Assembly (NCBI GenBank): GCA_019347715.1
Contig: JAHWKU010000005.1
Coordinates: 1 to 64,000, forward strand
Direction: 5' to 3'
Length of the DNA: 64,000 nucleotides
Source of the DNA: Actinomycetota bacterium
GTDB lineage: Bacteria; Actinomycetota; CADDZG01; JAHWKV01
Of this stretch, positions 24,642 to 31,917 are shown piece by piece. The position numbers and the translations under genes were made by a program. Below the pieces are notes generated by a model. It worked only from the letters and a program-made list of their open reading frames with translations. It did no database searches and had not been told where the DNA came from. The first letter of the stretch is position 1. Each line of letters begins with the position of its first letter.

Positions 24642-25942
24642 CGCGCCCCGCATACGTTTTTCCGAATGCAGCGGTCGCCTCTCCTCACTATCTCGCCACT
24701 GCCGAAGGCTTGAGGGTCCTGATGGATGGAGGCAACGCCGTCGATGCCGCCGTCGCAACAAACCTCGTCCTATCCGTCGTCTGTCCCCACTTATGCGGAG
24801 CAGGCGGTGACCTGTTCGCCATCGTCTACGCCGAAGAGAAGATCCACGGCCTCAACTCGAGCGGGCGTCTTCCTCGTGCGGCACAACTTCCGCCGGATGG
24901 CCAAGTCCCCCAGCGCGGGATCGGATCGGCCACCGTTCCCGGAGCGGTGGCTGGATGGCTGGCTCTTCTAGAGAAGTTTGGGTCGATGCCGGTGAAGGAA
25001 CTCTCCCGTTCTGCGATCCGCTACGCCCGCGAAGGCTTCTTCCCATCTCCAAGTCTGGCGGGGGGCATCGAGCGATCCAGGGGACTACTCGGTGACGATC
25101 CCGAATTCAGGAGGATCTTTCTCTCGGGTGGCAGGATCACCAATCCCGAGCTGGCAGAGACGCTCGAGGACCTGGACGGCTTTTATGACGGCAAGGTGGC
25201 GCAGAACGCTCCACCTCCCTTTACTCCAGAAGACTTTGCCGAACACGAGGCGCTTTGGGTAGAGCCGATGCATGCCGGGTTCCAGGACGTCGAGGTGTAC
25301 GAGATGCCTCCAAACAGCCGGGGACATCTCGTCCTAGAGGCGTTACAGATCCTCGAACCATTGGACGGATTATCCGAAGACGACCCCGAGTTTCATCTTC
25401 GTTTGATGCGAGCGATCGAGTCTGCGGCTCATCTAGATGGAGACACGGTCTATCTGTGCACGCAGGACAGCAGCGGCATGGCAGTGAGCATCAACGAAAG
25501 CAACTTCATGGGGTTCGGATCGGGTGTCGTCATCCCCGAGACCGGGGTTCACCTTCACAACCGGGGCGCATATCACACCGCCGAAAGCTATAAGGGCGGG
25601 GAACGTCCCATCCACACCCTGTCACCCGCTATGGCCATGAAAGACGGGCGGCCGAAGCTCATCTTCGGGACGATGGGCGGCGAAGCGCAGATCCAGATTC
25701 ACATGCAGCTACTGGCGCGGATCTTCGTTCTCGGGCAAGACCCTGCAGAAGCGGTATCCGCGCCCAGGTGGGTCAAGCACGGCCGGGGGGAGCTAATGGT
25801 CGAAGAAGGACTCCCCGACATCGGCGGACAAGTCGTGCCGCGATCAGATCAGGCAGGCCACGCGCACGTCATCCTAAGGACGGACGAGGGACTTGCTGCC
25901 GCTTCCGATCCTCGCTGCGACGGTCTGGCCGCAGGATACTGA
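24638..25942 (+). CDS. Gamma-glutamyltransferase-family protein, short form
   Basis: A 434-residue Ntn-hydrolase of the GGT family. Visible: DGGNAVDAAVAT, GSATVPGAVAGW, the processing site with nucleophilic Thr270 in LDGDTVYLC, GFGSGVV, and FGTMGGEAQIQ. GGT is made as a proenzyme cut before the Thr; it transfers or hydrolyses gamma-glutamyl groups. The protein lacks roughly 50-60 residues usually found between the MRAIESA-type helix and the Thr, and several loops are short (434 against about 530). No clear signal peptide, so it may be cytoplasmic like YwrD-type members. GTG start overlaps the LarA-like stop; the end overlaps pxpA by one base. Confidence 0.85.
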   Translation: MTRPAYVFPNAAVASPHYLATAEGLRVLMDGGNAVDAAVATNLVLSVVCPHLCGAGGDLFAIVYAEEKIHGLNSSGRLPRAAQLPPDGQVPQRGIGSATVPGAVAGWLALLEKFGSMPVKELSRSAIRYAREGFFPSPSLAGGIERSRGLLGDDPEFRRIFLSGGRITNPELAETLEDLDGFYDGKVAQNAPPPFTPEDFAEHEALWVEPMHAGFQDVEVYEMPPNSRGHLVLEALQILEPLDGLSEDDPEFHLRLMRAIESAAHLDGDTVYLCTQDSSGMAVSINESNFMGFGSGVVIPETGVHLHNRGAYHTAESYKGGERPIHTLSPAMAMKDGRPKLIFGTMGGEAQIQIHMQLLARIFVLGQDPAEAVSAPRWVKHGRGELMVEEGLPDIGGQVVPRSDQAGHAHVILRTDEGLAAASDPRCDGLAAGY

Positions 25943-26628
25943 TGCCCAAGATCGACCTGAACGCCGATCTCGGTGAAGGTATTGCCGACCACCTGGACCT
26001 GGAGCTTTTGGATCTCATCACCTCAGCCAATGTGGCGTGCGGGGGCCACGCCGGCGACGAAGCCACGATGACCAAAACGGTGAGAGGAGCCAAGGCCAGA
26101 GGTGTGAGGATCGGAGCTCACCCTTCATATCCCGACCGTGTGAACTTCGGGCGCAGAAGCCTCCCAATGGGTATCGAGGCCATTCGGACCTCAGTTGAAG
26201 ACCAGGTGAGGACTCTAATGAAGATCGCAGAAGAGGAGGCGGCACCAGTCATTTACATCAAACCTCACGGTGCGCTCTATAACGACGCTTCGCTGGACTC
26301 GGATCTCGCCGGTGTCGTGTTGTCGATGGCGAAAGAAATGGGGCTCATGACGATGCTGCTGGCGGGATCACCCATGGCAGATCGAGAGCCATCGGTGATT
26401 CGCGAGGGATTCCTCGATAGAAGCTACATGCCGGACGGTTCATTGGTACCGCGAAGCGAGCCCGGCGCTCTCCTTACAGATCCGGAGAAGGTGAGTCAGC
26501 AAGCTCTCCTCATAGCTCCAAGGGTGGACTCGTTGTGCATTCATTCGGATACACCAAACGCCGTAACCCTTTTGAAGCACGCAGTAGATGCGCTCGAGAA
26601 CGAGGGTTACGAAATTACCGCGTCGTAA
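25942..26628 (+). CDS. pxpA: 5-oxoprolinase subunit PxpA (LamB/YcsF family)
   Basis: A 228-residue LamB/YcsF protein: DLNADLGEG at the N-terminus, TSANVACGGHAGD, IGAHPSYPD, KPHGALYN and the end CIHSDTPNAV. PxpA with PxpB and PxpC hydrolyses 5-oxoproline to glutamate using ATP. I chose the ATG at 25942, which overlaps the GGT stop (TGATG); an open frame reaches back to 25768 but that part is not PxpA-like. Slightly shorter than the usual 245-255 residues. A GGT product or spontaneous cyclisation of glutamyl compounds would supply its substrate. Confidence 0.93.
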   Translation: MPKIDLNADLGEGIADHLDLELLDLITSANVACGGHAGDEATMTKTVRGAKARGVRIGAHPSYPDRVNFGRRSLPMGIEAIRTSVEDQVRTLMKIAEEEAAPVIYIKPHGALYNDASLDSDLAGVVLSMAKEMGLMTMLLAGSPMADREPSVIREGFLDRSYMPDGSLVPRSEPGALLTDPEKVSQQALLIAPRVDSLCIHSDTPNAVTLLKHAVDALENEGYEITAS

Positions 26629-26630
26629 AG

Positions 26631-27227
26631 TTGGCACCCCAGCTCTCTGCTATTGAATGGATGGGAGACAGAGGTCTCCTCATTCGCTTCGAAGGAGACC
26701 CTTCTAGCGAGCTAACCGCATACCTGGTCGGTATGGCGGCGAAGATCGCTGCGCAGGCCGGGGTTATCGACGCCGCTCCAGGGCATCGCACGGTGCTCGT
26801 AGAGGGCTCTACCGAAACGCTCATGGAAGTTGCCTCCAAACTAGAGGACATGGGACCGGCGATCACGCCATATCGAGGAAAGATTCATGAAGTCCCCGTC
26901 CGATACGACGGCCCGGATCTGTCATGGATATGCGAGCACCTCGAGCTTGAGACGGAAGAAATCATCTCCCTGCATTCTCGTTTCGCGTTTGACGTGCATC
27001 TCATCGGATCTCCAGGCTTTATCTATCTTTCCGAAGTTGACGAGAGGATCGCGCTTCCCCGGCTCGATGAGCCCCGCATGTCTGTGCCTGCTGGGGCCGT
27101 CGGGATAGGAGGCCGGCAGACCGGCATCTACGGAAAGAGCCGGCCCGGTGGCTGGCGGCTGCTCGGAACCGCTTCGAACATCCCCGACGTCGTGCCGGGT
27201 GACAAGGTGCTGTTCAAACCAGCATGA
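26631..27227 (+). CDS. pxpB: 5-oxoprolinase subunit PxpB (KipI-like)
   Basis: About 198 residues with the PxpB/KipI fold: near-start GDRGLLIRFEG, HEVPVRYDGPDL, DVHLIGSPGFIYL, then PAGAVGIGGRQTGIY and GGWRLLGTA. The last two blocks are the cyclophilin-like core typical of the family. The start is uncertain: TTG at 26631 leaves two bases after the pxpA stop, while the first in-frame ATG at 26661 falls inside the opening strand; I prefer the TTG. The end overlaps pxpC by four bases. It acts with PxpA and PxpC in ATP-driven 5-oxoproline cleavage. Confidence 0.9.
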   Translation: MAPQLSAIEWMGDRGLLIRFEGDPSSELTAYLVGMAAKIAAQAGVIDAAPGHRTVLVEGSTETLMEVASKLEDMGPAITPYRGKIHEVPVRYDGPDLSWICEHLELETEEIISLHSRFAFDVHLIGSPGFIYLSEVDERIALPRLDEPRMSVPAGAVGIGGRQTGIYGKSRPGGWRLLGTASNIPDVVPGDKVLFKPA

Positions 27228-28024
27228 ATGCTTCCCTGAAGATCATCCGTCCGGCCGTGGCCACCTCCATTCAGGATCAAGGACGGTTCGGAAGCAGAGC
27301 CGCGGGATTCTCACGTTCGGGTGCGATGGATCCGGCCTCGCTGGAAACCGCCAACCTTCTTGCCGGGGCAGCAGCAGATTCCGCCGGACTGGAGCTTGGC
27401 CCGGGACCTTTCGAGGTGGAGATCCAAAGGACATGCCTGATTGCCTTTGGTGGCGCCATACGAGACGGAGCTCCGTGGTGGGAGACGATCGAGGCAAGAG
27501 CAGGGATGAAGTTCAGTTTGTCCGGACCTCTCGACGGCAATTGGAGCTATCTCTCGATCGGCGGGGGCGTGGCCGCACAAGTGATCCATGGGAGTCGCTC
27601 GACGAACCTGCGCGAGGGCATTGGTAATCCGATCACTACAGGCGACCTGATCTCGCCAGCGGCGGATCCGCGAACACCGGCCCCGGCCGGGCCTCCGCCG
27701 ATGAAGGGCCCGGTTCGGATCTTCGGAAGCCTTCCCGGAGAGTGGCGAGTGAGCAACCGCATCGACCGCATGGGGTACCAACTGGAGGGCAGCATGCTGG
27801 CTTCAGGACCCGGCGCAGAATGGAGCGAGCCCGTCCTTCCGGGGTGCATCCAGCTCTATCCCTCGGGGTTGCCGGTGGTACTGATGGCGGAAGGCTCGAC
27901 GGTAGGCGGATATCGCGTGGTGGCGGTGGTTCATTCCGCGGACCTCAGGCTCATCTCACAGAGCCGGCCCGGAGAACGCGTCGATTTCATTGAAGATGAC
28001 AGTCTGCCGAAGCTCACCTCATGA
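27224..28024 (+). CDS. pxpC: 5-oxoprolinase subunit PxpC (KipA-like)
   Basis: A 266-residue protein of the biotin-dependent-carboxylase-like (KipA/PxpC) family. It starts with IIRPAVATSIQDQGRFG, then GAMDPASLETANLL, ELGPGPFEVE and, near the end, GYRVVAVVHSADLRLISQ. The gene overlaps pxpB and the next gene by four bases each, so translation is coupled. It is about 30-60 residues shorter than many homologues, as are its operon partners. With PxpA and PxpB it makes 5-oxoprolinase. Confidence 0.9.
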   Translation: MNASLKIIRPAVATSIQDQGRFGSRAAGFSRSGAMDPASLETANLLAGAAADSAGLELGPGPFEVEIQRTCLIAFGGAIRDGAPWWETIEARAGMKFSLSGPLDGNWSYLSIGGGVAAQVIHGSRSTNLREGIGNPITTGDLISPAADPRTPAPAGPPPMKGPVRIFGSLPGEWRVSNRIDRMGYQLEGSMLASGPGAEWSEPVLPGCIQLYPSGLPVVLMAEGSTVGGYRVVAVVHSADLRLISQSRPGERVDFIEDDSLPKLTS

Positions 28025-29673
28025 AACAGAGAATTCGAAACGCGCTGCCACTAATCGCTTTTGCGCTGGTTCTGCTGATCCTGGGTGCAGCTTCCGTCTT
28101 CCTCATCGATCGCTCACTGGTTGGATCGGCCCAACCTCTAATAGACGAGCGGGTCGCATCCGCCAGGATGGCTGCCTCAACAGCATCGATTTGGTTCGGT
28201 ACCTACCGAAGCGAGGCCGAGGAGTTCGCGCGTGCCATCGAGCCCTGGACCGGCTCGCCGGGAGAAGCCGCTGGTATCCGCCCGAGGCTCGACGCAGAAC
28301 TCGCGCGCCGGGATCTATTCGATCGAGGGGCCTTGATCCTGTCCCCATCATCGCTCTCTGTCGTAGCGGCTCCCACCTCGAGAGCGGCTGAAGCCGGCGC
28401 ACCAAGAAGGCTTCCCCATCTCGAACAAGCGGCGCGCGGGAAGACCATCGTCTCCGGCCTGTTCGAAGATCCATTCGATCGCGTTCCGCAGTTCGGCATC
28501 GGCATGCCTCTGAGAAATGGGGAACGCGTCACGGGAGTCCTTTCGCTTTTCACCTCTCCTCAGAAATTGATCGATCTGGCGAAGCAGATCCAAACGGGCG
28601 AGAGTGCCATCTACCTGATCGGCCCGAACTCAGGTGAGATCACCGTCGAAACACCGGCCAATCTGATCCAAACTGTTACTGCCGACAGCAGCGAACCTGC
28701 GGAAGAGGCCATGGCAGCGGGCGAGCCCGGATTCCACCAATATCAGGGCGAGGCTGGGGTGCCCAAAAGCGCGGCCTACTCTCCTATCAACGGAAGCGAC
28801 GGCTGGTTGCTGCTGGTGGTCGAAGACACCGCTCGCTTTTTGCCCCATACAGCTAGACCGCTCTCGAGATTGACCTCTCCAGGCCCGACGAGGACAGCTG
28901 CGCTGGCGTCGGCAATCATGGTACTGATCGTCATCCTGACCGGATCCGTGACCCTCCGAAGGTTGCGTTCTGCACAGCGCGAAGCGGACCGCGCCAAAAG
29001 AGGATTCCTCGCGATAACCGGCCACGAGCTGAGAACGCCGCTTACTTCGATACGCGGTTTCGCGCAGCTTCTGCAAACACGCTGGGAGAGGATGAATGAA
29101 GAGCAGCGCGCCGACATGATCACCACGATTGCTCGTCAGGCCCGCAATCTCGAACATCTGGTGGAACGACTCTTGGCGGGAGCTCAGATAGAGGCCGGAT
29201 ACAGCCCGAGTCCCAACGTCCGTCCGATCGATGCAGTTGCTCCAATTCAGCAGGCGATCGAACATCACGGCTCTCTCAATCCTCTCCACGAGATGGAGGT
29301 CGCCCTGCAGACGCCGCTCATGGTCCAGGGAGATCCCAAAGCCCTCGAGCAGGTCATGAACCACATCCTCGAGAACGCCATCAAGTACTCACCGGACGGG
29401 GGCCATGTGTGGGTTACGGGCCGCAGAAACGGCCGCTGGGTCGAGGTGGTGGTCGAGGATGAGGGGATCGGCCTTCCCTCCGACACCAAGGCCATCTTCG
29501 AGAAATTCGCTCAGGCGGAGGAGGTCGACACCAGGACCTACGACGAAGGAGGAGTCGGCCTCGGGCTCTTCATCGCCAGGCACTATTTGTCTCAGATGGG
29601 CGGGAAAATACGGGCGGAACGACGCATTCCAAAGGGCGCGCGCATAGTGATTGAACTTCGATCCTCCGAGTAG
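28021..29673 (+). CDS. Membrane sensor histidine kinase
   Basis: A 550-residue kinase. It has a first membrane helix (about 8-30), a 260-residue extracytoplasmic region that looks cache-like, a second helix (about 296-320), then HisKA with phospho-acceptor His335 in TGHELRTPLTS. The ATPase domain shows N-box NHILENAIKYS, DEGIGLPS and GGVGLGLFIARH. Family role: autophosphorylation on sensing an outside signal. No response regulator is visible in the window, so its partner is elsewhere. The ATG overlaps the pxpC stop by four bases, tying it to the 5-oxoproline operon; it could sense a related compound (inference). Confidence 0.9.
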   Translation: MKQRIRNALPLIAFALVLLILGAASVFLIDRSLVGSAQPLIDERVASARMAASTASIWFGTYRSEAEEFARAIEPWTGSPGEAAGIRPRLDAELARRDLFDRGALILSPSSLSVVAAPTSRAAEAGAPRRLPHLEQAARGKTIVSGLFEDPFDRVPQFGIGMPLRNGERVTGVLSLFTSPQKLIDLAKQIQTGESAIYLIGPNSGEITVETPANLIQTVTADSSEPAEEAMAAGEPGFHQYQGEAGVPKSAAYSPINGSDGWLLLVVEDTARFLPHTARPLSRLTSPGPTRTAALASAIMVLIVILTGSVTLRRLRSAQREADRAKRGFLAITGHELRTPLTSIRGFAQLLQTRWERMNEEQRADMITTIARQARNLEHLVERLLAGAQIEAGYSPSPNVRPIDAVAPIQQAIEHHGSLNPLHEMEVALQTPLMVQGDPKALEQVMNHILENAIKYSPDGGHVWVTGRRNGRWVEVVVEDEGIGLPSDTKAIFEKFAQAEEVDTRTYDEGGVGLGLFIARHYLSQMGGKIRAERRIPKGARIVIELRSSE

Positions 29674-29891
29674 CCGCGTCCGCCCTTTTCTCCGGTCCCG
29701 CAGCCACCCCCAAACCCGCACTGACCAGCACTTTTACTCTCATTTCCTCCTAGTACTAGCCCGTTATGACCATTCAAATGACACCTAAGGGCTATGCAGG
29801 GCAACGCCGATCGCGACGACACAATAATCACGAATTGCCACGGGGCGTGGCCAGATGGACAGGGTCTCGCCCACACCGTAGGGAGGTAACA
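29674..29891 (+). other. Gene-free 218-base leader before the WxL-like gene
   Basis: No convincing coding sequence. It holds a hairpin GCCACG-GGG-CGTGGC (29837-29851) and a strong ribosome site GGGAGGTAAC just before the ATG at 29892. Part of it (ATGCAGGGCAACGCC, about 29794-29808) is weakly like the start of a GEMM-I riboswitch, but I cannot complete that fold. Promoter not assigned. Confidence 0.35.
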
Positions 29892-30416
29892 ATGAAGAAG
29901 AGAATTGCTTCGTGGATGGCGGTCCTGATGATATTCACCCTCATCGGGGGGGCCGCGCACGCCGAAGAGACCACAACCACAGTCGAGGCCGGGGTCACTA
30001 ACGTGACAGGCATCCGTTACATACAGGCAGCTCCGGCACTGGTACTCAGTCCCCTCAGCGGGAACTTCGCAGGCCCAATGGCTGTAACCGTAGAAGAGGT
30101 CGCAGCCAGCGGGTCGAAATGGAGACTAACTGCCCAGGCAGGGCCGTTTATCAGTGGGGCCAATCAAATCGGGGCAAACAGCCTCACGCTCGCCGCCAGC
30201 ACGGTCGCCCAGACCCTGGGTGGAGGATCGGCAGGAAACCAGGGATCGGGAACAATGGACACAACGAGGACCCTCTACGAAGTGACCGGACAAGATCCAG
30301 CACTGGCATACAGCGGTCTATATGTTTCTTCCAGCCCGCTTACACTTAAGGTGCCGAATGGAACGCCACTTGGAACCTACACCTCCACGGTTACCATCAC
30401 ACTTTCGACCTTCTAA
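29892..30416 (+). CDS. Secreted WxL-like domain protein
   Basis: A 174-residue exported protein: signal peptide (MKKRIASWMAVLM... to AHAEE, about 26 residues), then one beta-rich domain. The KWRLTAQAGPF segment has the Trp-x-Leu signature and resembles the central part of WxL domains, which in Gram-positive bacteria bind peptidoglycan or partner surface proteins. The next gene encodes the matching WxL-interacting type. Start from the ATG at 29892, with GGGAGG seven bases upstream; the frame runs further back to 29766 without support. No enzyme motif. The WxL match is by eye and partial. Confidence 0.65.
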   Translation: MKKRIASWMAVLMIFTLIGGAAHAEETTTTVEAGVTNVTGIRYIQAAPALVLSPLSGNFAGPMAVTVEEVAASGSKWRLTAQAGPFISGANQIGANSLTLAASTVAQTLGGGSAGNQGSGTMDTTRTLYEVTGQDPALAYSGLYVSSSPLTLKVPNGTPLGTYTSTVTITLSTF

Positions 30417-31842
30417 GCTGAAGAAAACTAGCCTGAGCGTCGCTGCCCTCGTGGCAGCGACGCTTATGCTTGTTCCTCTCGCGGTCCTTGCCCAAGAGGT
30501 ACCTTCTGCATCGCTCAGCCCAGCCGACTCGAAACCTCACGATCCGGACGGTGGAAACTCATTCTTCCTGGAGATCGCACCGGGCGAGGTGGGCACGGGC
30601 CGGGCGCGATTAGTAAACCCGTCTGACTCTCCATTGAACATCAAGCTCTACATCCGGGACGTCGCTTACACCGACGATGCCGCCCCAGAAATAGTCGATG
30701 GCGAGCAAACCGATGTGGGCGCATGGGCGAGCTTCAATGAGCAGGAGATCACCCTGGCTGGAAGAGAGCAGCGAATCGTCGAGTTCTCCATTACTCCCCC
30801 CCAGGGAGCGGAACCCGGGGATCACATTGGTGCGGTAGTCGCCGAATCTGAACCTTCGGGAGGTTCTATTCGGGTGGTCCGCAGGACTGCGGTACGCATT
30901 TTCGTCACGATCCCCGGCGATGCAAGAAGAAGCTTTGAGATCAGCTCCGTCAGGTCCGATCTCGATTCGTTTCTCTTTCCAGACAATGTGACAGCTGAAG
31001 TGCGTCTGGAGAACACAGGACGAATTCGGTTACGTCCTTCTCTCAGCATCGGCAGCGAGCAAGCTTCGGGGTCGGAGGTGCTCCTGTCTCGAACCAGCGA
31101 GTTGTACTCCGCCGAACTAAACATCCCTTGGTACGGGGGTCTGATACGTATGCCCGTTGTTGCAACCGCAGACCAGGGACTCACCCGCCGAGTGAATCAC
31201 TCGAAGTTCGTCATCCCGTGGGGACTGATCATCCTGCTTGCGACGGCGGCCGGGGCGATCTTTCTGCTGAAGAAATACTGGTGGGACAAAAGGGTGAGCC
31301 GGGTAGCGTCTCTGCAGGCAGATCTACGTCGTATCGAAGCACTGGTGGCGCGTCGGCCGGGATTGGAGCCCGGCGAGGTTCCAGACATCGATGACGAACA
31401 GGAGGAGATGCATGCAATCCTCGCCGGGATCAAGAGAGCGAGGCGCACGGGATCACAGCCATCTCTTGGACGACTGGCGCTGGCGCTTCACGAGACGACT
31501 GGAGACGCCCTCGAATATCTCGTTGAGGCCCTCGAGAAAGCAGAAGGACCGGCCCGAGAAGACCTGCTCGCAGCTGCGAGTTCTTACGGACCGGCGGCTC
31601 TTGCTAATGAAAAGGGGGTCTCCCGCCTCGAGACCGAGACAGCTACTGAATTGATGCTTCGGGCTTCGGGGGCCGAACCGAAACCCAACGGCTCATCAAT
31701 GCCCAAGAAACCGACTGTCAAAAAGACGCCCAAGAAGCCAAGGGCCAAAAGTGACCCCAAGCCGCGGAAGAAACAGTCACCTCAGCGAAGCAGTCGCAAA
31801 AAGACCCAGCGCATCCGTCCCGACCGGCGCAGCCCCAAATGA
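30358..31842 (+). CDS. WxL-interacting (DUF916-like) membrane protein with a basic tail
   Basis: About 494 residues: signal region (LSVAALVAATLMLVPLAVLAQE), two beta-sandwich domains like DUF916/DUF3324 of WxL-interacting proteins (FFLEIAPGEVGTGRARLVNP, then FEISSVRSD), a membrane helix (VIPWGLIILLATAAGAIFLL), and a cytoplasmic region of about 180 residues. The last 45 residues are mostly Lys, Arg, Pro and Ser, unusual for this family. Start unsure: the ATG at 30358 has AAGGTG six bases upstream but overlaps the WxL gene by 59 bases; a non-ATG start nearer 30418 would suit the signal peptide. The tail could bind nucleic acid or acidic partners (inference). Confidence 0.7.
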   Translation: MERHLEPTPPRLPSHFRPSKLKKTSLSVAALVAATLMLVPLAVLAQEVPSASLSPADSKPHDPDGGNSFFLEIAPGEVGTGRARLVNPSDSPLNIKLYIRDVAYTDDAAPEIVDGEQTDVGAWASFNEQEITLAGREQRIVEFSITPPQGAEPGDHIGAVVAESEPSGGSIRVVRRTAVRIFVTIPGDARRSFEISSVRSDLDSFLFPDNVTAEVRLENTGRIRLRPSLSIGSEQASGSEVLLSRTSELYSAELNIPWYGGLIRMPVVATADQGLTRRVNHSKFVIPWGLIILLATAAGAIFLLKKYWWDKRVSRVASLQADLRRIEALVARRPGLEPGEVPDIDDEQEEMHAILAGIKRARRTGSQPSLGRLALALHETTGDALEYLVEALEKAEGPAREDLLAAASSYGPAALANEKGVSRLETETATELMLRASGAEPKPNGSSMPKKPTVKKTPKKPRAKSDPKPRKKQSPQRSSRKKTQRIRPDRRSPK

Positions 31843-31917
31843 AGGAACGTTCACTCGGATCGTGATCATGGACTCGCGCATGAGCGCGCGGATCGTGAGG
31901 AAGCTATCCGGTCCCGG

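Noticed and set aside
29794-29891. Possible GEMM-I c-di-GMP riboswitch before the WxL-like gene
   Set aside because: Only a short fragment resembles the consensus; I could not pair the remaining conserved elements. Kept only as a leader with a hairpin.
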